From Endomychus coccineus (Eukaryota > Arthropoda > Insecta > Coleoptera > Endomychidae), in the NCBI GenBank assembly GCA_958510875.1, contig OY294068.1:15787282-15851281 (forward strand): DNA of 64,000 bases, read 5' to 3'. A program made the position numbers and the translations under genes. The notes below the pieces were generated by a model. That model was not told the origin of the DNA. It searched no databases and was given only the letters and a program-made list of their open reading frames with translations. Shown here one piece after another: positions 56,321 through 64,000 of the stretch (within the stretch, counting starts at the first letter, position 1; the number at the start of each line of letters is the position of its first letter).

Positions 56321-57892
56321 CCGGGATATCAAAAATTATCTTGGTCAAGGGTGGTTGTGGAATCTAAAACCTGTCTTACTTTACGTTTGAAATAATTATG
56401 TCAATGTCACACTGTCATCAATAACCTACAAATTTCATACCTATTTATTTATTGTAAAACAATAATGAACTACAAATTAAAAATTATCTTGGTCAAGGGT
56501 GGTTGTGGAATGTAAAACGTGTGTCTTACTTTAAATTTTTGAATATGTTTTGTTGTGTCAGAATCTGTTAAGTCATTGTGCTGAAATTTTCCAATCCAGT
56601 TTTTGAATCATGCCTCTTACCACACAGCACAAAATTTTCATGATTGAAGCCTATTTTCGAACGGGTGCGCTAGTTAATGGAAATTGGCAATACAGTCAAC
56701 GTTTGTTTTTGGACAATTTTCGAGAGCACTTCCCAAACGTGGCAATATTACCGGACAATTTTTATGCGTGCCTTACAAATTGTGTTGAAGTGTTTCGCGA
56801 AACTGGTTGTGTGACTCATAAAAAAGGTGCTGGTAGACCAAGAGTTCGTACAGAAGAAGTTGTCAATGACGTTCGTCAACGTATGGAAGAGGAGCCTGCA
56901 AAACCTTTGAAACCTCTTTCTCAGGAAATTGGACTTTCTTATGGAACATGTCAGAAGATTTTAAAGAAAGACTTGAACATGCATCCATATAAGATGCAAG
57001 CACAACAAGCTCTTTAGCCCGCAGACCACCCCAGACGCCTTGCTTACTGCCATTGGTTTGTCAATAATTTAATGAATGACGATCTTCTGGACTTAACTTT
57101 TTTTCTGACGAAGCGTGGTTCCACCTTTCGGGATACATCAATTCTCAAAATATGCGAATGTGGAGCAATGATAACCCTCATGTTTTTACTGAATCGCCAC
57201 TACATGCTCAAAAAAATCGGTGTTTGGATGGCAGTTTCTCCCAGAAGAATAATTGAGCCAATTTTTTTCGATTTCACCGTTAACGCAGAAAGGTACAGAC
57301 ACAACTTTTTGGCTGAATTTGTGCAACAGTTAAACGATGATGAGCTTCGGTACGGTTATTTCCAGCATGACGGTGCAACAGCACATATTACACGAGAAAA
57401 TATTGCTTTTCTCCGCGAGTTTTTTGATGACCGGCTGATAAGTTTGCATACAGAAGTTGAGTTTCCTCCGAGATCACCTTGTTTGACAATTATGGACTAT
57501 TTCATATCTCCTTACTTAAAAAACAAGATTTTCGCAACTCCGGTAAATAATTTGCAAGAACTTCAACAAAGAATAGTTCAGCAATGTGCAACCATAACGC
57601 CAGAAATGCTGCAAAACGGTTTTCAAACCATGAGGATGCGCGTCAACTTGTGCATCGAACAAAACAGGGGACATTTCCAACAATTACTGTAATTTAGTTT
57701 TTCTTGTTACTAAAACCGTTATTTCATAATTAGTAGTTCATTATTGTTTTACAACTGAAATAAATAGGTAGGAAATTTGTAGGTTATTGATGATGTCAGT
57801 GTGACAGTGACATAATTATTTCAAACGTAAAGTAAGACACACGTTTTAGATTCCACAACCACCCTTGACCAAGATAATTTTTGATATCCCGG
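56321..57892 (+). mobile_element. Mariner-like transposon M3 copy 1 (complete, TA target)
   Basis: It opens ccgggatatcaaaaattatc and closes with the inverse, flanked by TA at 56319-56320 and 57893-57894; length 1572 bases. Inverted repeats are about 155-165 bases. At the left end the outer part (aaaattatcttggtcaaggg) is repeated directly at about 56479-56535, just inside the first copy, so the left terminus is partly duplicated. It landed about 60 bases beyond the DD34D mariner end. Confidence 0.92.
56610..57692 (+). pseudogene. M3 transposase (DD41D), one stop and paired indels
   Basis: The first frame (56610-57014) begins MPLTTQHKIFMIEAYFRTG with the helix-turn-helix PLSQEIGLSYGTCQKILKKD near residue 115. 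It ends at a premature stop where the sister copy has Leu (QQAL-stop-PADHPRR). A T lost from a T run near 57.10 kb and an A gained in an A run near 57.20 kb put about 35 codons, including the first catalytic block FSDEAWFH, out of frame. The frame then recovers: IGVWMAVSPRR, YFQHDGATAH (second Asp), PPRSPCLTIMDYF (third Asp, 41 residues between). It ends NRGHFQQLL at 57692. Confidence 0.9.
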
Positions 57893-57894
57893 TA

Positions 57895-59230
57895 TAAGTG
57901 GATATTTTTGACATAACGTCCTATTGCAGTAACTTCTGAGTTGGCAAAGTAATAAATTTGTAATTACTAATACCAATATTAAAACTACACCTTGACACAG
58001 TGATGTACTACCGCAAATTGGCAATATTGTTAAGTGATACTAAATAAAAATAAATTGTTTTTCGGAACTAATGCCAGATGAAAAGAACGCGCGTGTCGTT
58101 TTATTTTCGAATATGTTCCTAATAAATTAGCGATTCCCACGAAACGGTTACTCAATCGAATTTCCAAGACAAAAATATTTTCGTGTATCTGCCAAATATC
58201 ATAAAAATACACAGTCCCAACAATACGTTAATTCAGTGGAGCGATGCGCAAAATGTATGTCGCTTGTTTTTAAAAGACAATAATTTAATTTCCGGTACAT
58301 GTAATCCTAAGTAGATTTCGTAGTTCAGCTGTAAAATCCGTTTCAAAGTAGGTATTTCACAACATTTTACATCGACAGTCTAACAGGATGTAAATATAAT
58401 TATTATCAAAAGACCTTACCACTGATAATGCGGATGGAATTGAACTATTATTAGCAACAATTAGACATCAAGTCTACACCCACACATTTTGTACAACCGA
58501 ATTCACTGACGCTTTAATAAGATCGTTAATAAGAAGTAATAAAAACTCACTCGAGTTGTAGGAAACGTAAACAGACTATTTGCGTGCCATCAATAAAGTG
58601 ATAAAATAAGAAGGTTTGACCTTGGTTTTAACAACTATTGTCACCCTTACAATGTGTCCTCGCACGGGCCCTAAGGGTCGAAACGTTGCACTAGAATATC
58701 TACACTTTAATAAGATCATTACAATCTCTTCGGAACAATATCTCATACATTGGACGCTTTCAGGAGCAACGACGTTTCGTCAATCGTTACAGGGGACATA
58801 GTCTGAGACTGCATGTCTATAGGCAGGATCTTTTGAAGCGAAATCTACTCTGAAAGATAGATTTTAAAATAAAAGAAAACCGATGGCGAAAGAACTGAAC
58901 AACTACTGTAGTGACCGTTTCCATCTGAAGCGATGTTTTTAATGTTAGTTGAACTTTCTCATTTGTACCTCTATAAAATAAGTTTGAAAAAATGTACAAT
59001 AAAGAAATAAAACTCCAAACTTTAATTGCTAATTAACCGCCTAACGACACCACACTGATTAGATTATGCTTATCTACAGTCTGGTGCACTCTCTTATTAC
59101 AAGAAATTCTTTTTTTTATTAGTTGAATTTCGTCTTTTCAGGTGCACCTAAAATTATAAATATTTTAACCCCCGAATTGATTGCTCATTTTCAAGCTTTA
59201 TCGGATTGGTAGTTTTGAATTGTGGGCGTA
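57895..59230. other. No gene; decayed hammerhead-like block at 58.74-58.83 kb
   Basis: Mostly AT-rich. Around 58.76-58.81 kb the minus strand reads CCCCTGTAACGATTGACGAAAC, similar to the family-C stem II and GAAAC box at 34.1 kb, so a relic of a PLE terminus is plausible. The frame 58616-58801 is then a shadow. Confidence 0.35.
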
Positions 59231-59231
59231 A

Positions 59232-59630
59232 TAAAGGACGTTATTGCATCCAGAATTTAAACCAACAAATAACACAGTAACCTAGAATTGCCGCTTGGAA
59301 ATAATGTATGTTCTCTTTTGTGGTCAGTTAATGTTGTTGCATCCAAAAAATAAACTTACAAATAACTTACTAACCTAGAATTGCTGCTTGGAGACAAGAT
59401 TTGTTTTCTATGGTTCAGTTAATGTTATTGTATCCAAAACTAAACTAAAAAGTAACAGACTAACCTAGAATTGCCGTTTCGAGGTAAAATCAAATGCAAA
59501 AGTGTAACCTAAAACGAAAGATAATAAAGGCGTTTTTGGCAGTCTGTAAGTTTCGAACCTATGCTACCGAAAGTAATCTCGGTTTTGTTCAGCCATCCTG
59601 CCAGCTGGGCTGTAACCTCTAAGTCAATAC
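59232..59630 (-). mobile_element. tRNA-derived SINE with tandemly repeated body
   Basis: On the minus strand the head near 59.62 kb reads cagcccagctgg (A box, 11 of 12 consensus positions), and 41 bases later ggttcgaaac (B box) near 59.56 kb. The body then repeats about three times with a ~92-base period, marked on the plus strand by cctagaattgc at 59281, 59374 and 59464. The body phrase ggcaattctaggttagt parallels ggcaacgttatcgcaggttag in the 149-bp repeats, linking the two families. The head does not fold as a functional tRNA. Confidence 0.62.
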
Positions 59631-60107
59631 TGAATTCAATATATCAACTCTTAATAATTAGCGCGCGTCGATAGAAACATTAGTATCAAAAAATATACCG
59701 CTACTGGTTTAACTGCGACAAGTCGTACATTTACATTGTCATCAAATGATTAATGAACATTTTATGTCATTGCCTTTTAGAATTGAACCTAGTTCACGGT
59801 TTCAAAGTTTGAGTCAGATGGAGCGGTGTATAGTAATTTAATAAGTGCGAGCAAGATTCGACAAAGATGGTAAATAAATGGGCGTTCCAGAATACTTTAT
59901 TTCACCTCAAGCTGTTGTGGTAAGCATAGAATAATTATCTAAAAATGGTGTTAGAAGTAGAATTGAAGTAGGTACTGTACATTCATTTGAATATTCATAC
60001 AACAGATTAATTTACAAGATAGGTTTGTATTACCCAAGTGTGAGTTCATTATAATAAATTGTAATGTAAATTACGTTTTATTTCGCACAATCCATGTATA
60101 TTTCGAA

Positions 60108-60190
60108 GTCTACTCCTTACACCTCATCTTCAGGTATATAAGTAATGAAGCCACTTATATATACCTGAGGATGAGATGTAAAGAGTAGAC
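60108..60190. repeat. Imperfect hairpin, ~35-bp arms
   Basis: gtctactccttacacctcat... (60108-60142) pairs with ...atgagatgtaaagagtagac (60154-60190) across an 11-base loop with about five differences. The minus strand continues CTGAAGATG to CGAAATATAC, so this may be another pair of inverted PLE-like ends. Confidence 0.6.
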
Positions 60191-60191
60191 C

Positions 60192-60820
60192 TATCTATCA
60201 AAATTCTTGAATCAAAGTATAACCAATGGCGAGCTACTGCCGTAACTGTAGCGCTCTACTTGATTCTCTTTCAAAGCAATACAGTACGCCTGACTCGCTC
60301 TAACTTATAAAGCTCTTCTATACATCGCTCGATCTTACTCAATCACAATCTGTATAATATGTAGGTACATATTTTAAATAACTTCCATTCCCGAAATATA
60401 AGATTACTTTTGAATCACTTTAGTGATTTCAAATGTTTTGTTAGAATATTGATGACTAACGTTTTATCTTGTATAGATAACCTCCCCAATTTCCGGGCAA
60501 ATCCAAATTGGTTTTCGCTATTCAAACTACATTTTACGTTAGTAAATTCATTCATTTCCTGATCTATAATCGGTAAGTCAAGAAAACTCTTACGCAGGTT
60601 TATATTAACAGTGAACAATTTGTAATTTGTTTTACGAGATGTTTTCTTTGCGATCACCATCATCAATCATTTGATAAATAAACTTGTTAATTGCAACGAT
60701 ATAATGAATTTCAATCATCAATATTGCGATGTGTTGTATCGATATTGGAGATCTGATATCAACACAAATTAGACACAAATATCTTATACCAGAGGTTCTT
60801 AACCCATGGTCCGCAGACCA
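60192..60820. other. No gene recognised
   Basis: Minus-strand frames 60415-60666 and 60632-60898 show no catalytic motif. The first (FLDLPIIDQEMNEFTNVKC) faintly recalls the FLD block of a PLE or LINE but is too weak to call. Confidence 0.35.
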
Positions 60821-60823
60821 TGC

Positions 60824-61404
60824 TTTTTGTGACTCAGCCTGAAAATTTGGACGAACTACGCCAACGAATTGTAAATGAGTGTCGTCAAATAACTCCAACT
60901 ATGCTGAACCATGTTAGAGACGGTTTTCAGTCAAGATTGTATTATTGTATGGAAGTCAATGGAGGACAATTTGAACATTTGATTTAAACACGCAGATTTA
61001 ATTTTTTCATTGTAAGCATGACAACACAATTCAATTTTTTATGTTTGTAAAAAGGCTTAATAAAAATGAGCTTGTACATAGTACAAATAACCAAAATATT
61101 CAAGGTGGCGCATTCGAGCAACAAAATTAATTTTTGGCGAAAACGGTTCATCAAATTTACGTTTTTCATACACCGTTGTAAAGAGGCTTCCAAGACCTTT
61201 CAAATGACGTATCACTCAACCCCTCTCCCCTATTCAATTTTGAGGGGTTGAAGCGCCCCCTATTATGGGATGGCTCGTTCAAGCCTCAAATATACGTCAA
61301 AAGATGTCCCCCAAACAAAATCATTCGACGTGTTTCGAGAGATTTTTCCACCCACTATTGGATAAGAAATATACGGGGTGGCTCGTCTGAGATGGAACAC
61401 CCTG
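60824..61404 (+). mobile_element. Mariner M2, 5'-truncated copy
   Basis: Homology to the 47.8-kb element starts abruptly at tttttgtgactcag (its 49384 region) and runs to gaacaccctg, followed by TA (61405-61406). It includes the last codons VTQPENLDELRQRIVNECRQ, ITPTMLNHVRDGFQSRLYYC and MEVNGGQFEHLI with the proper stop at 60985-60987, which the fuller copy has lost. The right inverted repeat is entire. Nothing of the left half remains. Confidence 0.9.
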
Positions 61405-61406
61405 TA

Positions 61407-62798
61407 TGTGTCTGTAAGACTTCTACAATTTCTAATATAAGTATTCAATTTGTGTTCTGGTGTTACATTCAAAATTATAGGTTAAAATATGATTATATTC
61501 GAACAATTATTCAGCGTAATTTGAATTTTTTTCTGTATTCCATAAGTTCTAAACTGTTCTTGGAAGCTTTGACTAAAACAGATCGTGTATGGCAAAGTAA
61601 GTTACGTTTATAAATGTTTTCAACGTCACCAAAAATACAAAGCTAATATTTCTCGAATTTGACTAGTAATTTGTCTCAAATCTTCAAAAATAATGAGGTA
61701 AAATTTATAAATACACCAAGTAAATAATTTAATCCTTCTAACAAATGAAATATTTATTCAATGATATACCTATGTTATAAATAGTACAATTTAATTTCAC
61801 AGTGTTTTTAAATCAATGTATGCTGTTGCAAAATGCACTAAAATGTGTTACAAAAAAAAAACGAAACATAATATTAGAATTTCAAAAAAGACTTACCATT
61901 TTCGATTTGTCCGTAATTTCGTAATGATACAGATAGTCGCTGTCAATATGATGATTATCTTCCAAGCCGAAATTTAGATACGGCACTAATTGAGACATAA
62001 GTGAGCTGTTATAAGAATAATCCAAGCACCTAATTCAACACACTTCTCAAGCAATAGGGCAATTAAACGCCACTGAACTTCAAAACCACAAGACTTCAGT
62101 AAAACAACTGCTATAATACAATTGCAAATACAGCTTTTAATACACAAGGACGTGAGTGTTCGCTTTCTCGTTCTAGCGCATTACAACTAGCTCGTATCGT
62201 CTGGCTCTTTCACGCGTGATTGGTATGTAAGCGATGACGTAAGTACGGAGGAGGAGGAGAACGGTTCCCGGAATAATTTTTATTATATTGAAACTGGTTA
62301 ACTTGTTACGGTATCCAGTTTTGAATGAACGATTTTCGAACGTATTCTTCGAATTTCGGATATCGGAAGGAAGAATGTGACTTGTGACTTTCAATTCACG
62401 AAACTCGTCAAGATCTGGAAATTTACTCGCACGTTCTTTCTGCTTCTGGAGATAGTATAGTAGCGAACGGGAAATTGGCCGACTAATATGAGTAAGAGAC
62501 TCGTATCGTACCTAGTATCGACTAATGTTAATTTTTATTCCATAAATTCGATCAAGAATGGTATTTGTTTATTTCCTGTCGATTAAAATTATCAAGTATG
62601 TCATGGGTCATGAATTGGAACAATATGTTTTGATAGTTAAGTAATAGACACTAAGACAATACCTAAGATACTCATAGAACTGATTTAACTGGTACAATAC
62701 GCCCAATACTTCCAGTCTAAAAGTAACGAAGTCAAAGATAAAGGTCGTTTTGCTTCAACTAGAAATCATCTTTCGATGTTTCAAAACTGCGTCGAATT
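61407..62798. other. No gene recognised
   Basis: AT-rich to 62.1 kb, then a slightly GC-richer block around 62.2-62.5 kb with a motif-free minus-strand frame (62173-62394). Confidence 0.4.
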
Positions 62799-62801
62799 GT
62801 A

Positions 62802-62937
62802 CGAGGGCAAGATGATAAGTTCGTGAAAAATTAAAAAAGAAATGATTTATTTATTCAAAGCTTATTTTATTTCTCAACATAATCTCCTTGTACACTTCGT
62901 CTTAGGTTTTTGTAACTTTTCGATCCCTTCCAAATAA
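62802..62937 (-). mobile_element. DD34D mariner terminus, split by M3 copy 2
   Basis: cgagggcaagatgataagtt, then atgatttatttattcaaagc, cataatctccttgtacactt and gatcccttccaaataata, is the inverse of the mariner 3' end at 56.13-56.256 kb with changes. It is preceded by TA (62800-62801) and is interrupted at 62938-62939 by M3. Confidence 0.78.
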
Positions 62938-62939
62938 TA

Positions 62940-64000
62940 CCGGAATATCAAAAATTATCTTGGTCAAGGCTGGTTCTGGAATCTAAAACGTGTGTCTTAC
63001 TTTACGTTTGAAATAATTATCTCACTGCCACACTGACATCATCAATAACCTACAAATTTCATACCTATTTATTTCAGTTGTAAAACAATAATGAACTACA
63101 AATTATGAAATAACGGTTTTAGTAACAAGAAAAACTAAATTACAGTAATTGTTGGAAATGTCCCCCGTTTTGTTCGATGCACAAGTTGCCGCGCATCCTC
63201 ATGCTGTGAAAACCGTTTTGCAGCATTTCTGGCGTTATGGTTGCACATTGCTGAACTATCCTTTGTTGCAAATTATTTACCGGAGTTGCGAAAATCTTGT
63301 TTTTTAAGTAAGGAAATATGAAATAGTCCATAATTGTCGAACAAGGTGATCTCGGAGGAAACCCAACTTCTGTATGCAAACTTATCAGCCGGTCATCAAA
63401 AAACTCGCGGAGAAAAGCAATATTTTCTCGTGTAGTATGTGCTGTTGCACCGTCATGCTGGAAATAACCGTACCGAAGTTCATCATCGTTTAACTGTTGA
63501 ACAAATTGAGCCAAAAAGTTGTGTCTGTACCTTTCTGCGTTGACGGTGAAATCGAAAAAAATTGGCCTAATTATTCTTCTGCGAGAAACTGCCATCCAAA
63601 CACCGATTTTTTGAGCATGTAGTGGCGATTCAGTAAAAACAAGAGGGTTATCATTGCTCCACATTCGCATATTTTGAGAATTGATGTATCCCGAAAGGTG
63701 GAACCACGCTTCATCAGAAAAAAAAGTTAAGTTCAGAAGATCGTCATTCATTAAATTAATGACAAACCAATGGCAGTAAGCAAGGCGTCTGGGGTGGTCT
63801 GCGGGCAGAAGAGCTTGATGTGCTTGCATCTTATACGGATACTTTCTTTAAAATCTTCTGACATGTTCCATAAGAAAGTCCAATTTCCTGAGAAAGACGT
63901 TTCAAAGGTTTTGCAGGTTCCTCTTCCATACGTTGACGAACGCCATTGACAACTTCTTCTGTACGAACTCTTGGTCTACCAGCACATTTTCTATGAGTCA
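62940..64000 (-). mobile_element. Mariner-like transposon M3 copy 2 (runs off the window end)
   Basis: It opens ccggaatatcaaaaattatc after TA (62938-62939). The ~165-base end matches the right end of copy 1, and the transposase reads away on the minus strand. The far end lies beyond 64000. Confidence 0.9.
63140..64000 (-). pseudogene. M3 transposase copy 2, catalytic domain open, N-terminal frameshift, partial
   Basis: A 229-codon open stretch (63140-63829) contains all three catalytic blocks in one frame: LTFFSDEAWFHLSGYINSQN (63.7 kb), YFQHDGATAH (63.47 kb) and PPRSPCSTIMDYF (63.34 kb), with 41 residues between the last two Asps. Upstream, an 11-base loss after ILKK (63.83 kb, against copy 1) breaks the join to RPRVRTEEVVNGVRQRMEEE and LSQEIGLSYGTCQKI. 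The N-terminus is outside the window. In SPCxTIMD the usual SPDLxPxD is altered, as in copy 1, so it is a family feature. Confidence 0.88.

Noticed and set aside
59540..59625. Functional tRNA gene on the minus strand
   Set aside because: A and B boxes fit, but D, anticodon and acceptor stems do not pair properly and the sequence continues into a repeated SINE body.

Overview
This is AT-rich eukaryotic nuclear DNA, almost certainly from an insect. The case rests on the mobile elements: DD34D and DD41D mariner-like transposons, jockey/CR1-like LINE fragments, a Helentron-type Helitron remnant, tRNA-derived SINEs and several lineages of Penelope-like elements (PLEs). I found no convincing host protein gene, rRNA or functional tRNA. 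The window reads as a graveyard of nested transposable elements plus two satellite-like arrays. Nearly every recognisable coding stretch is broken by stops or frameshifts.

Layout. 1.6-4.7 kb: ten head-to-tail copies of a ~309-bp monomer. 6.6-9.8 kb: a LINE scrap, a PLE terminal region, then a Helentron fragment (end of the helicase plus part of the endonuclease). 11-12 kb: a decayed LINE reverse transcriptase and the end of a mariner-like MITE. 12.4-14.7 kb: mariner family M1 copy A, with ~600-bp inverted ends. 16.2-17.8 kb: a hAT-like non-autonomous element and another LINE RT. 19.2-19.8 kb: a candidate inverted-repeat element. 21.8-22.9 kb: a ~115-bp array with alternating A/B monomers, each with a conserved hairpin. 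24.8-28.7 kb: a nested stack in which a 938-bp foldback element and a family-C PLE both sit inside a family-A PLE terminus. 28.7-31.0 kb: M1 copy B, inserted in the tail of another PLE. 31-34.2 kb: more PLE coding and terminal sequence. 34.4-36.9 kb: a 149-bp tandem repeat with tRNA-like tail, a SINE head and a LINE. 38.9-42.6 kb: a foldback MITE, LINE pieces and a PLE end. 42.7-45.0 kb: M1 copy C. 45.1-46.2 kb: a second 149-bp repeat block interrupted by a palindromic double-ribozyme insertion. 47.8-50.0 kb: mariner family M2. 50.2-50.8 kb: a ruined mariner. 51.3-52.9 kb: a family-B PLE with inverted termini. 53.9-54.3 kb: a LINE. 55.2-56.3 kb: a DD34D mariner. 56.3-57.9 kb: mariner family M3. 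59.2-59.6 kb: a SINE. 60.8-61.4 kb: a truncated M2 copy. 62.8 kb to the end: an M3 copy nested in a mariner end.

The most interesting theme is RNA: PLE termini repeatedly carry hammerhead-ribozyme cores. Family A has the clearest ones, with a stem I base-pair change compensated on both strands between copies. One 393-bp palindromic unit carries two divergent family-A ribozymes and is flanked by a 14-bp target-site duplication. It looks like a protein-free unit moved by PLE machinery. The second theme is the M1 mariner family: its ~600-bp terminal inverted repeats contain the transposase start codon at both ends, and all three copies share the same frameshifts.
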